A stretch of 64,000 nt of DNA, from positions 21,875,880 to 21,939,879 of the forward strand of contig NC_059379.1 of NCBI RefSeq assembly GCF_019703515.2, written 5' to 3'. Positions 23,549-35,125 of the stretch are shown one piece after another; positions within the stretch are counted from its first letter, which is position 1; every line of letters begins with the position of its first letter. The notes below the pieces were generated by a model, which was given only the letters and a program-made list of their open reading frames with translations, did no database searches and was not told the DNA's origin. The translations under genes were made by a program, and so were the position numbers. Source of the DNA: Myxocyprinus asiaticus (taxonomy: Eukaryota; Chordata; Actinopteri; Cypriniformes; Catostomidae).

Positions 23549-23951
23549 TGTAACAAACTGTCCATGGAGACGGTGTTAGGATTCATGTGCAGGAAGTTTA
23601 TTAAAAGGGACACAAGCAAACAATCAAAAACAGCAGGCAGAGAGATGTAGTCGTAAAGCAGTCAGATAAATCCAATAAACCAAATAGACAGTCCAACCAG
23701 GCAAACAAAACAAAGGGCATTCAAAGCAGTAAAACAGGCAATGGTCATAACATGAATCAAGAAACAATGGCAATGGAAAAATGCTTGGTAAGGCAGGGTA
23801 AACTGTCAATACTTCGCAATGAACCTGCATGGCTATATATACACACACGTGGTAAACAGGAAATGAGCAGTGAAGAAATGGGTGAAGATCAGTATTCGGG
23901 AGAGGGCTCCCTCTGGTGGTTGGTAGGATGGGTAAATACCACAGATGTTAC
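23549..23951 (-). repeat. 3' LTR of the sushi-type element
   Basis: 403 bp, TGTAAC...GTTACA (as read on plus). On the minus strand a TATATATAG box (23841-23833) lies 24 bases before GCGAAGTATT (23817-23808), the likely transcription start and R-region start. A 12-base C-run at 23955-23966 (G-run on minus) next to the LTR serves as the polypurine tract. Confidence 0.95.
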
Positions 23952-23959
23952 AGAACCCC

Positions 23960-26865
23960 CCCCCCCACAAACAACTCCTGGTGTTCTTCTGCTGGGACGT
24001 CCCATTGGTCGTGGTGCTGGACGTTTAGGATGGGCTTGGTGGAAATCTTGGATCAGGGACGGGTCCAGTACGTCCTTGGTGACTACCCACGATCTCTCCT
24101 CCGGTCCATATCCTTCCCAATCCATGATATCGGACCATATATGCTGGTGCTCCATCAACCCCCAATGGAGGCGGAGGCTCAGGATTCATGATTCCAGGGC
24201 CAGACGCCGGGTGGCCCGGTTTCAGCAAGGACACATGGAATGGAGAGATGTGGTTGTTGGCAGGAAGCTTTAATCGGTAAGTAACTGGGTTTATTTGACG
24301 GATAATTATGAATGGACCCACATACCTTGGACTGAGCTTCCAACAGGGTAACCGCAGCTTGAGATCCCTTGTGGATAACCAGACCCTCTGTCCAGGCTGA
24401 TAGTTGAGGTGAGGGCGCCGCCGCCGGTCAGCCTGAAAGCGTTGCGCTCGGACCGCTCGCTGTAGCCGGACATGTGCGCTGTCCCACACCCTCTCGCTCT
24501 GCCTAATCCAATCGTCCACCGCTGGCACTGTAGATGGTTCTCCTGACCAAGGGAACATCGGGGGTTGGTAGCCCAGCACGCATTGGAAGGGGGTTAGCTC
24601 TGTAGAGGTATGAGTGAGGGAATTCTGTGCTTATTCGGCCCAGGGCAAGAAGTCGTTCCACTTCTCCTGTTCACGGCTACAGTAGCTCCGAAGATATCTG
24701 CCAATCTCCTGGTTTAAATGTTCCACCTGTCCGTTGGCTTGGGGGTGATAGCCTGAGGTGAGACTCACATTGATGTCCAGTTGGTTACAGAACGCCTGCC
24801 AAACTCGGGACATGAACCTCGATTGGACACGATGTCTTCTGGTAATCCATAGACTCTGAATATTTGGTGGAGTAGAGCATTAGCAGTTTCCATATCCATG
24901 GGTAAACACTTGAGAGGGACAAGTCTACATGATTTTGAAAATCGGTTGATAATTACCAGTATGGTGCTGTATCTGTTGGAGTTTGGCATGTCAGTGACGA
25001 AATCGATGGACAGGTGGGACCATGGTCTTTGGGGTATTGGCAGTGGTTGGAGTAATCCTGTGGGCAGATTCCTGGGGGTCTTACATTGTGCATACACGAC
25101 AAGACTTCACATAGTTAGTAACATCACAAATTACAGATGGCCACCAGAAGGAATTACGTACCAGCGTGATTGTTCTTTGGATGCCAGGGTGTCCTGTGCT
25201 CAATGAAGTGTGGACCCATTGGATAGTTCTCAGACGTAGAGCTTGTGGTACAAAGTGCTTGGTTGGGGGGCAGTCAGGTGGTGATGGTTCATGCTGTTGT
25301 GCTCGTATTTCTTCCATGATTTCCCAAATAATTGTTGTAATGATTACAGATGGTGGTAGGATTGATCCAGGATGAGGTTGGATGTGGGGTGGATCATGCC
25401 TGCGTGAAAGTGCATCTGCTTTGCTATTCTTGCTGCCAGGGTGGTAAGTGATGGTAAAATTGAACCTGGTGAAGAACAATGACCATCGGGCTTGACATGG
25501 ATTCAGTCTCTTGGCTGCCTTCATGTATTCAAGGTTCTTGTGATCAGTGATAACTTGGAATGGGTGGACTGCCCCCTCTAACCAGTGACGCCACTCTTTG
25601 AATGCTGCCTTCATGGAAAGTAATTCCTTGTTCCCCACATCATAGTTTCGTTCAGCAGAATTTCACTTTCAGGAGAAAATTGCACAAGGGTAAAGCTTGC
25701 CTGGGGTTCCGTGACATTGTGACAGGACTGCTCCAATCCAACAATCAGAGGCATCTACTTCAATGACGAAAGGAAAATTGGAGTCGGGGTGTTTCAATAT
25801 AGGAGCGGTTGTGAAGCTTGACTTGAGGGAGATGAAGGCTTGGTATGCGGCGTCGTTCCATGGCAACCTGTTGGGTTTTCCCTTGAGCAATGACGTGAGT
25901 TGTGCTGCAATGATACTGTAGTTTTTGATGAAGCAGCGGTAGAAATTGGCAAAGCCCAGAAACAGCTGTAGTTTTTTTATTGTAGTTCCATTCGGTAATT
26001 TTAGAGACATCCATTTCTACACCTTGGTGGCTGATATTGTAATCTAGGAACGTGGTATGGGAGATATGAAACTCACTTTTTTCTGCCTTGACAAATAGCT
26101 GGTGTTCCTAGAGACGTGACAGGACTGTCCTGACATGCTGGATATGTTGTTCCTTGTTTTGAGAGTAGATGAGGATGTCGTCAATGTAGGCCACCACACA
26201 CTGATTCAGTAGGTCTCTGAAAATCTCATTGACAAAAGACTGGAAAACAGAGGGGGCATTAGCAAGTCCAAACGGCATGACCAGATATTCATAGTGCCCC
26301 CTGGTGGTGATGAATGCAGTTTTCCACTCATCTCCTTCTCTGATTCTGATGAGGTTATAAGAACTTCTTAGTATACTTGAACTTCTCAGGGCTTTCAATG
26401 CTGGTGGTAAGACAAGGCATGGAGACAGCAACATGGAGACAATGTTCATGACAGAAACTTGACCACTGCATGAGCTCACCCTGGTTCCAGGATATAGAAA
26501 GGTTGTGGATGGCCAGCCAAGGATGACCCAGGATAAGAGCATGATTAGGTGAGTTTGACATATAGTGAAATGTTCTCCACATGAAATTGTCCAATCTCGA
26601 TGGTTATGGGAACAGTCTGTTGGGCTATACCAATACGAATGGGAGCATTGTCAGCTGTGGTGATATTAATTGTTGGAATGCATTGAATGGTGGGTATATT
26701 GAGTTCTTGTACGATCTCTTGATTTGAGATTCACAGCAGCCCCACACTCCACTAAAGCTGAAAAAAAAATTAGATGATCACCAATGGAGATCTCTACAGG
26801 CAACAAAACTGAAGGATAGGTGATACAAAGTTCGTGGTAGTCACTATCAGCTTTGATTCATGGGA
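23960..26865 (-). pseudogene. sushi-type pol: protease, RT, RNase H, integrase, chromodomain
   Basis: Frames on the minus strand: protease/RT N-term region 26865-26355 (poorly preserved); RT 26542-26108 with [16 protein letters not shown] and [12 protein letters not shown] thumb/RNase H 26010-25669 ([27 protein letters not shown]); RNase H end and the integrase zinc-binding domain 25638-25081 ([28 protein letters not shown]); integrase core 25097-24631 with [15 protein letters not shown] and HLNQEIGR; integrase C-term 24579-24200; chromodomain 24120-24020 ([12 protein letters not shown]) in another frame. The second integrase Asp is Asn (codon 24824-24822; the family has VSDRG), which should abolish strand transfer. 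Chromodomains direct integration to marked chromatin. Several frameshifts make it non-functional. Confidence 0.9.
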
Positions 26866-26868
26866 ACT

Positions 26869-27709
26869 TTATTTCTTTTGTGGGCATGCAGCATTGAGAT
26901 GACCTGGTTCACCACAGTAATAGCAAAGTTTTTCGTTACATCGATGTTCCTCCATAGAAACACGGGCGTAAACAACTTGCATAGGTTCGGGTGATTCAGT
27001 GGATGCCTGTGCCTGTACTGAGACTGTAGACTTAGAAGTGGAGTGAAACTGGGGCTGTGGAGCATTATGAAGCAGGTTATCCATCTTGATAGCCATGGTA
27101 ATGAATTCTGACAGAGTAGAACCCTCACCCTTGCATGTCAGTTCCGCCTTGAGTTCTTGGTGAAGCCCCTCATGCAAACATTTTCAGAGCGACAACGTTC
27201 CACCCACTTTGAGCCGCTAGCGTCCTGAACAGAATTGCGTAGTCTGCTGCAGATCGATGGCCCTGGTGTAAATGAAGCAGCTGAACAGATATCTTGACCA
27301 CCCTCTGGATACTCAGACTTCGTGGATCTGTTGAACGAAGTAGTCAAACGAGGTCTGGATTTGAGGATCTTTGTCCCAAACAGTTGCGGCCCAATCGAGT
27401 GCTTTACCGGTAAGCAGAGACATCATAAAAGGTACATTTCTTGGGGTCTTGATAAAATGATTCAGGTTGGTTAAAGAAATAGACTTCACACTGTCATAAA
27501 AAACCCTGGCATTTCTCAGCAGAACCATCAAACTTGTCAGGAAGAGCAAAGCTTACCGGTTTAACATGGGGAGCTGGCAGTGAGTGAATGAAGTGAGTCA
27601 AACATTCGCTGGCGGCTCGTAGGTTGTTCTGCTGGTCTTGATATCCCTTTAAAACCTCGAACTGGTGTGCAAATGCAGCCTGGAGCTGTGAGACTTCCGC
27701 TGGATCCAT
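26869..27709 (-). pseudogene. sushi-type gag with CCHC zinc knuckle
   Basis: The ATG at 27709 ([20 protein letters not shown]) lies just after the priming site. The capsid region continues in other frames (27549-27313: [18 protein letters not shown], a typical Gypsy capsid signature), and a zinc knuckle CYYCGEPGHLNAACP sits near the end (26920-26875). At least two frameshifts. Gag packages the element RNA. Confidence 0.88.
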
Positions 27710-27714
27710 GGTAG

Positions 27715-27724
27715 GCGAAGTATT
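27715..27724 (-). promoter_or_regulatory. Self-priming (primer-binding) site
   Basis: One base inside the 5' LTR the element RNA reads AATACTTCGC, exactly complementary to GCGAAGTATT in the LTR (23817-23808). In Tf1/sushi elements the RNA 5' end folds back and primes minus-strand synthesis; position and complement fit. In the 5' LTR the partner (28004-27995) has one mismatch. Confidence 0.8.
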
Positions 27725-27725
27725 C

Positions 27726-28139
27726 TGTAACGAACTGGCCATGGAGATGGTGATAGGATCCATGTGCAGGAAGTTTATTAAAAGAGACAAGCAAACAATA
27801 CAAAACAGCAGGCAGAGAGACATAGTCGTAAAGCAGGCAGATAAATCCAATAAACCAAATAGACAGTCCAACCAGGCAAACAAAACAAAGGGTGATACAA
27901 AAAGTAGTTAATCCAGAAAAACAGGTAATGGTTATAACATGAATCAAGGAACAATGGCAATGGGAAACCGCTCGGTAAGGCAGGGTAAACTGGCAAAACT
28001 TCGCAATGAACAATGGAGCTGCATGGCTATATACATGTGGTAAACAGAAATGAGCAGTGAAAAAATGGGTGAAGATCAGTATTTGGAAGAGGGCTCCCTC
28101 TGGTGGTTGATAGGATGGGTAACAACCTCAGATGTTACA
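27726..28139 (-). repeat. 5' LTR of the sushi-type element
   Basis: 414 bp, colinear with the 3' LTR apart from small indels (for example extra bases near 27892-27910) and scattered substitutions. The two differ visibly, so the insertion is not recent. Confidence 0.95.
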
Positions 28140-28144
28140 TACCC

Positions 28145-28371
28145 ATGAATATTTTAACTGCAGCCTTCACTAAGTTTGTCAATTTAAAATGGTTTTTATT
28201 TATTTTTATTTATTTATTTTTATTTATTATTCTTTTCTTTTTTTTTCTTTTTTTTAAGATTCCTACAGGTAAGTCATGATATTTTCTTTTCTCATGGTAA
28301 ATCACTTGTCAAATTCCAGGGATGCCAATAAAAATAGTTTGGTACAAACTGTGACTGATTGTCCAGACATT
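28145..28371. other. AT-rich low-complexity sequence
   Basis: Contains a TATTTATT and T-rich tract at 28194-28256. No gene. Confidence 0.6.
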
Positions 28372-28375
28372 TTAA

Positions 28376-28854
28376 AGGTCCAAAAATTATAATTATGTTA
28401 TAATTTACTCACCCTTTATAATTCAAATCCCAAATATATGACTTTCTTTCTTCCTTGGAACACAAAAGAAGTTCAGCAAAATGCCTTAGCTTCTCTCTTT
28501 CATACATTGAAAGTGGAAGTTGACCAGAGGCTGTCAAGCTCCAAAAAGGAGACAAATAGTCACTATAAAAGTAGTCTATAAGACTCATGAATGATATTCA
28601 AAGTCTTCTGAAGTCATACAACGAGCTATCGTAAGAAACAGGCTGAAATTTAAATTGTTATTCACTGAAAATCTTCCTTTAAAAATCTTGCTTGACAGAC
28701 AGGGCCACAATACACTTTCACTGTATGGAAAAGATTGGACATTCTGCTATAAATCTTCTTTTGTGTTCCAAAAGGCAAGAAATTCACACAGGTGTTCGAC
28801 ACATGAGAGTGAGTAAATTATGACAGAATTATAATTTTTGGGTGAACTATTCCC
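28376..28854. mobile_element. Foldback element, TTAA type
   Basis: TTAA (28372-28375) precedes AGGTCCAAAAATTATAATTATG; the right end ATAATTTTTGGGTGAACTATTCCC is the usual inverse terminus, followed by CTAA. Inner arms (TTCAATGTATGAAAG region against CACTTTCACTGTATGG) are partly inverted. Non-autonomous. Confidence 0.7.
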
Positions 28855-28858
28855 CTAA

Positions 28859-29934
28859 GTCTATGCTTCAACATAAAACTACATAAAGTATTTAATGTAA
28901 CACAAGAATAGGCAAAAATCCAAAACCTTTTCTATACTATGCTATGCAAAATGGCAAAAGTGCATATTTCTATTTAGTACATATTGTCTCTTATTTTAAT
29001 ACAAAATACAACAATGTACCAACCAGTTACATTGTTCTATTTTTGTTTAAGATTATGTGTGCCCGTGTTCGTGTGTAGAAGAAAATAGAAATGTCAAATG
29101 CATTGAGCACAGGTATGCCCATAGCAGATGTCCTAAAAAAGTATCTAGAATGACAGAGAAAAGGAAGAGTATTGTTTGAAGAATTGGCATTAGGGCATTG
29201 TGAGAGAGGGAAAGAGGGTCATGAAATAAGGCAGAGGTTCATGCAATCGTTCAGAGTTCAGCAGCTGTTTGGCTGCAGGGGTTTTCAGAGGTTACAATCC
29301 TATTGTGCGGGTATCTCCCTAAACGGCAGGCTAGGCCAAGCGGCAACCCTTGATCGATTGGAAGTTAACCTTAATTCTCCCATCACCATCAAGGGCTCGA
29401 AACACACCACAGAGCCTCATGTTAGGAGGTTGTTCCAAAGCTGGGACACATTAGCCCTTCTAATGGGAAGCGACATACACAAGCAGATTTAATGCACTCA
29501 GGGTTAAAAAAAAAAACAACTCAGGCTTTTAACACAGATCAGTGTTGTAACACATTGCAGATACTGCCAATCAACATGGGATCAATGCAATTGCAATAAT
29601 GCAAATGAAAGACACTAATTATGATTATGTCGGCATGAATGCCAGAATGACACAACACAAAATCAAAACACATTAGGACTGCCAAATGATTTGACTTTTA
29701 CTTAAGCCCCTCTGATACAAATGGACATTGCATGCCAGCTGTAGAACAGTAATAAGTGCAGAGGAATGCCAACCAACCCACACAATCAAAACCTATCCAA
29801 TATGGCTAAGCTCAAGCAAGACTTGTCAATGTTTTTTTTTTTTTTTTTTAATGAAAGTAACTGAGACAGCAGAGTTAACACAAAGTATTTGGGCACTGGG
29901 CAGTTACAATAATTGCCATGAGTATATGTTCATC
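28859..29934. other. Non-coding; one unexplained open frame
   Basis: No element recognised. An open frame at 29172-29492 (106 residues) matches no family I know; the surrounding GC content is a little higher (29170-29490). A T-run lies at 29830-29848. Confidence 0.4.
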
Positions 29935-30199
29935 ATGATGGCGCCACGGATGGCCGCCTCGGTGTGGAGGCGGCCATCCACCATTCTTGGGCAGTTGCAG
30001 CTGCGGATGGCCGCCTCGGTGTGGAGCGCTTCTATTGTTTTGTTATTTTTGTTTGTTTGTCCTGTGTTTAGTAATCTTTTTCAGTCAGTTTTACCAGAGA
30101 CGAACTGCTGAAAATTCGACAGCACATACCAGTCAATCTTTTCCCGGATTTTGAATATTCAGACGTTTTGTTTGACATTTTAGTTGGAGGTGCGGCTGT

Positions 30200-31141
30200 G
30201 TTGTTTAAACGCGCTATGAGACGCAGGCGAGGGAGACGAGCAGGCGCGCTGGTCAAACTCCGTCGGCGGGGCTTTCGAACAGCGCTGCCGAGCATTCATC
30301 TAGCGAATCTCCGCTCTCTCCCTAACAAAACAGACAAACTACATCTCCTCACCCGCACAAACAACGACTTTTCAAACTCTGCTGCCTTGTGCTTCATAGA
30401 AACCTGGCTGAGTGAAGCCATTCCGGACAGCGCATTACATCTGCCGGCTTTCAGCTGCTCAGAGCGGATCGCATCGCGGAGTTAATGGGGAAAACAAGAG
30501 GCGGTGGAACATGCTTTTACATCAATGAAAGTTGGTGTACAGATGTAACAACGTTAAAGAAGATGTGCTGTCCTAATTTGGAAGTGCTCTTTATTAACTG
30601 TAAGCCTTTCTACTTGCCGTGGGAGATTTCCTCGTTTATTTTGGTGAGTGTGTATATCGCGCCTAACGCTTGTTTGAATGCGGCACTGCAACAGCTGACT
30701 GATCAAATCACTGACACGGAACAACTATACTCAGTTATTATTATTCTTGGGGATTTTAACAAAGCAAACCTCACACGTGAACTTCCCAAATACAAACAGC
30801 ACATTACATGCCCAACCAGAGACAGAAATATACTGGATCATTGCTACACAACAATAAAGGATGCATATCGCTCTTTTCCTAGAGCAGCTTTGGGACTATC
30901 TGATCACTGTCTGGTTCATCTTCTTCCAACCTACAGACAGAAATTAAAATCTGCTAAGCCTGTATTAAGGACTGTAAAGAGATGGACCAATGAAGCAGAG
31001 CTGGAACACAAGCCTGCTTTGACTGCACTGATTAGAGTGTTTTTGAGGCTGCAGACACCAATCTGGACGAGCTCACAGATACTGTTACATCATATATCAG
31101 TTTTTGTGAGGATATGTGCATTCCTACTAGGACTTATTTAA
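30200..31141 (+). pseudogene. LINE endonuclease domain (APE type)
   Basis: Frames 30168-30485 and 30485-31141. Motifs in order: NLRSLPNKTDKL, LCFIETWL with the catalytic Glu, VYIAPNA, ILGDFN with catalytic Asp/Asn, and ALGLSDHCLVHL with the final Asp-His. This domain nicks the target DNA for primed reverse transcription. A stop at 30485 and a frameshift near 31040 break the frame. Catalytic residues seem intact. Confidence 0.85.
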
Positions 31142-31184
31142 CATTTAACAACGACAAACCATGGTTTACAGTGGAACTCTGGCA

Positions 31185-32730
31185 GCTTCGTCAGGCCAGT
31201 TTTCAGCTAATGACCCTGCATCAGTGTGGAGTGGCATGAAACAACTTACGAATTACAGGACTCCTGCTCCCAACCCTGTGGTGGACCAACAACTGGCTGA
31301 AGACCTGAATGTGTTCTACTGTAGATTTGAAAGGCCCAATCTCACACCCCACACCCACTCTGACCTTCACTTCATACAAATACCAACACCTCCTGCAACC
31401 CCCCTCCTGCTACTCAACCTGCACTTAAGATCTATGAAGATGATGTGAGCCACGTCTTTCGCCAACAAAGGATAAGGAAAGCACAGGGCCCAGATGGCGT
31501 TTCACCTGCATGTCTTAGATCCTGTGCTAACCAGCTGGCCCCCATCTTCACATAGATCTTCAATAGATCACTGGAGCAGTGTGAAGTCCCAAGCTGCTTC
31601 AAATGTTCCACTATCATCCCCATCCCAAAGAAACCAAAAATCACAGGACTTAATGACTACAGACCTGTCACCCTGACGTCTGTGGTCATGAAATCATTTG
31701 AGAGACTGGTGTTGGCCCACCTGAAGAACATCACTGGACCCTTTCTAGATCCCCTTCAATTTGCTTATCGAGCAAACAGGTCTGTGGATGATGCAGTCAA
31801 CATGGGATTGCATCATATCCTGCAACATCTGGACAGACCAGGGACATATGCAAGGATCCTTTTTGTGGACTTCAGTTCGGCTTTCAACACCATCATCCCA
31901 GCTATACTCCAGAATAAATTACACCAACTCTCTGTTCCCATGTCTATCTGTCAGTGGATTACCAGCTTTCTGACGGACAGCAGCAGTTTGTGAGACAGGG
32001 GAAACTCACTTCCAGCACCTGTACAATCAGCACTGGTGCCCCCCAGGGACGTGTGCTCTCCCCACTACTCTTCTCCCTCTACACCAATGACTGCATCGCC
32101 AAGGACCCCTCTGTTAAGCTCCTGAAGTTTGCAGATGACACCACTGTCATTGACCTCATCCGAGATGATGATGAGTCTGCATACAGAAGGGAGTTTAAAC
32201 AGCTGGCTGTCTGGTGCAGTCAAAACAACCTTGAGCTGAACACACTCAAAACGGTGGAGATGATTGTGGACTTTAGGAGGAACACTGACCCCAACACTGA
32301 CCCCTCTCACCATTCTAAACAGCACTGTGGCAGCAGTGGAGTTATTCAGGTTCCTGGGCACTACCATCTCATAGGACCTGAAGTGGGAGACCCACATTGA
32401 CAAAAAGGCCCAGCAGAGGTTGTACTTCCTTCGCCAGCTGAGGAAATTCAACCTGCCACAGGCACTGCTGGTACAGTTCTACTCAGCAGTCATTGAGTCT
32501 GTCCTCTGCACTTCAGTAACTGTCTGGTTTGGTTCAGCTATGAAATCAGACATCAGAAGACCACAAAGGACAGATCGGACTGCTGAGAGGATTATTGGTT
32601 GCCCCCTGCCCCCCTTCAAGAACTATACACTTCCAGAATGAGGAAAAAGGCTGGAAAAATCACTCTGGACCCTCTCACCCTGCCCACTAACTTTTTGAAC
32701 TGTTGCCTTCTGGCCAACACTTCAGAGCTA
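31185..32730 (+). pseudogene. LINE reverse transcriptase domain
   Basis: Starts at a deletion joint near 31190, where the frame goes from PWFT-type sequence straight to FSANDPASVW. Then GPDGV region (31480-31500), [18 protein letters not shown] (31620), [21 protein letters not shown] (31862-31895), GAPQGRVLSPLLFSLY (32035) and the catalytic FADDTTV (32130-32150). The C-terminus with FYSAVIESVLCTSVTVWFGS follows. Frame breaks near 31440, 31990, 32340 and 32630. Both palm Asp residues are kept, but the copy is dead. Confidence 0.88.
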
Positions 32731-32815
32731 TGAGCACCAGAACCATTAGGCACAGGAACAGTTTTTTCCCTCAGGCTATCCATCTCATGACGTTAAATTG
32801 CCCCATTGAGCAATA

Positions 32816-33379
32816 ACTATGTGCAATACACAGTAGTACATTTTGAAGTAAAATAATTGTATTGGCTAATTTGTAGATATCACAGAGTGATACCAGAGAC
32901 AGAACACAAGCAAAGCTATTCACCTCACGTGCCAGAGAAACTAGCGTGCAGCCATCTTGAAAATATTGTCTCGGAACTTGCATTCTAGCAGTTCTATATA
33001 GATATCTATGGTGTTGATGGCAAAGTGTAATTTGCTAGAGAAGTGGATTTACGGTTTGTATAGCTGCCAAAAGTTATCATGAGTATTTTAAAGTGTTCAG
33101 GGGTTGACATAACAACTGGAAGCAGAGCGAGGAGATTTTAAAACAAGAATGCTTCATTCATAAATACACAATATATACCTTCAAGCTGTGGATGTACTGA
33201 TGTGACTCTGTGCTCATTAACCTCCAAGAGACAACATAAAGTCATTAAAAGTATCTCTATAAGACACCTCTGACCATCTTCTCATATCAATCACCCATCG
33301 CATTATAGTAAAGGTAAGCAGATTTTCTGGGACGGGGGGAGGGGGTGCAACTATACCCAGATAGCAAACCAACATAACA
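32816..33379. other. Non-coding, nothing recognised
   Basis: No gene. A CCAGATAGCAA motif at about 33358 resembles the end of a fish repeat (see findings). Confidence 0.5.
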
Positions 33380-34026
33380 CTGTCTCGTTTCGAAGGCTGC
33401 GTGCTAGCTAGGATGCATCACTTGAAGGCAGCGGTATACCGAGTGTCCTCCTTTAAACAAGCCTCATTTAAATGAGACGGACTTCGTAGGACAAACGGAA
33501 ACAGAACTTATAATGGTTGCTATGACAGCATGCCACATTTTAACAAGTGCAAGCACTTTCAGTGAGAAGGGAACAATTAAGTCCCTTTGGAAGGGAATTT
33601 TATGAGAGTTATTATAATGTAGAGAGAAAAGAAAATAGATTTTACAGGTGTACTTTTAGTCTATAATACTTTATTTTAATTATAGATTACTATAATTGTA
33701 CATATTATATACTCTACACCCATTTACTGAGGAACTTCAACTTGGAAATTAACATTACGTGCATCTGAACATAATATTATTGTGCAAATTGGTGTAATGT
33801 TTGTTTAGACAAATTATGTTAATTTCTGTTGAAGCAAAGAATTGTGGGTTGTGAGTGCCCACGAAGGATACACCTCATGCATCCTCCAAATTCCCGTGAA
33901 TGAAGGTCGCATTCGAAGGTTGCATTCGAAGTGTCCTACTCGCTTTTCTGAAACAAGACATCCTCAATGACGTATGCGGGCAACAAATGCGACCTCCAGA
34001 GGACGCAGACTTCAAAATGAGACACA
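33380..34026. mobile_element. Non-autonomous TIR element
   Basis: The left end CTGTCTCGTTTCGAAGGCTG is inverted at the right end as AGACTTCAAAATGAGACACAG (33 of about 40 terminal bases comparable). Short inner repeats GTCGCATTCGAAGGTTGCATT lie near 33906. No coding region. Superfamily undecided. Confidence 0.5.
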
Positions 34027-34740
34027 GCTATCCACAATATTCCTGAGTCCCATGATACTTTGCGGGCGATGTGGCGGAACTTCCGGTTAAGCGTATGTTA
34101 TGTACTAGCAGTGTTAAAAATGACAGAAACTTGAGAACAAATGATCACAGAATTATAGCGAGGCGATATTTTTCTTCCGCTCCTATCTGTTAATGATAGA
34201 CAGCAGGATGCCGTTTTTTGGATAAAATAAAAATATTTTGTGGGAGATGACCGTGTAGTAAACTTAATCTAGCTTTATAATTGTTTATTTACATACATAA
34301 TCTCCGTATCTAAATGCTATAATTTACATAAAATGTTTTAGTGTTGACTGAACAACTGATCCTGTTGATAGATTGAATTTATTGTTCTTGTGTAGGAAAT
34401 AATGATGTATTAGAAGCTACACAATAAACTGTACAGTACAAAAAGAACTACATGCAATACAACTAAACATATTTATTTGGACATACATTATAAACATTGT
34501 TCACAAAAGTTCAATGTTCTATGTAAAGCAACTATAAAACAGTATGTATTATTAAAGCACTGTACAAAAAAAAATGAATTGATACTGAATTAATGTCCAC
34601 ACTGTTTTCCAAATCACCTTATCACCTTAAGGGAAGACCAGCACATCTCACTACTGTACGTCTAATCTAACAATTATGGTCTTCCACTGTAGACTTTATC
34701 CATTTAGCATCACAGCATGAAAACAGTTGAAAATGTCTTG
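34027..34740. other. Non-coding, nothing recognised
   Basis: AT-rich, no gene or clear element. Confidence 0.5.
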
Positions 34741-34965
34741 GTTACTGATGTAACCTCTGTTCCCTGATGGAGGGAACGAGACGTTGTGTCAAAGTAGTGA
34801 CACTAGTGGTTCGATCTCGAGAGCCCCAATCACCTTTGCTTAAAATAGAAAAGGCCAATGAAAATTGGCGAGTGGAATTTGCATGCCACTCTCCGCCCCG
34901 GACATATGGGTATAAAAGGAGATGGCGAGCATCACTCATTCAAATTTATGCTGAGGAGCCGATAG
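34741..34965. repeat. DIRS copy 1 left inverted terminal repeat
   Basis: 34801-34965 is the inverse of 40764-40905 (AAAATAGAAAAGGCCAATGA, GGAATTTGCATGCCACTCT, GGGTATAAAAGGAGATGGCG). The outer ~55 bases, with GTTCCCTGATGGAGGGAAC, are specific to this end and are mirrored in the complementary region at 35007-35066. Confidence 0.9.
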
Positions 34966-35006
34966 AGAGTCCCGGCCATGTCAGCAGCCAGTTCAGCGCC
35001 ATGGCA

Positions 35007-35125
35007 GGAGGGACACAACGTCTCGTTCCCTCCATCAGGGAACAGAGGTTACATAAGTAACCAAGACGTTCCCTGTCTCTCACTCACTCAAAGTTGTGTC
35101 GATGTAGTGACACTAGCGGTTCCTA
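35007..35125. repeat. DIRS internal complementary region
   Basis: First part (35007-35066, GACACAACGTCTCGTTCCCT...) is complementary to the outer left end at 34741-34795; second part (35068-35125, GACGTTCCCTGTCTCTCACT...) is complementary to the outer right end at 40885-40945. In DIRS replication this region is thought to align both ends so that a circle can be completed. Confidence 0.85.

Larger units (their letters stand above)
23549..28139 (-). mobile_element. Complete sushi-type Ty3/Gypsy LTR retrotransposon
   Basis: Two LTRs (23549-23951 and 27726-28139) in direct orientation bound a 3.8-kb interior with gag and pol on the minus strand. TACCC stands immediately outside both ends (23544-23548 and 28140-28144), a 5-bp target duplication. 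Domain order is gag with zinc knuckle, protease region, RT, RNase H, integrase, chromodomain, which defines chromoviruses. The priming site is of the self-priming Tf1/sushi type. All genes carry frameshifts. Confidence 0.95.
29935..32815 (+). mobile_element. L2/CR1-type LINE, internally deleted
   Basis: A GC-rich 5' region with a repeated GGATGGCCGCCTCGGTGTGG (29950 and 30006) leads into an endonuclease and then a reverse transcriptase frame, followed by a short 3' region ending near 32815. About 2.9 kb. The middle of the ORF between endonuclease and RT is missing. 3' end and target duplication not resolved. Confidence 0.85.
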
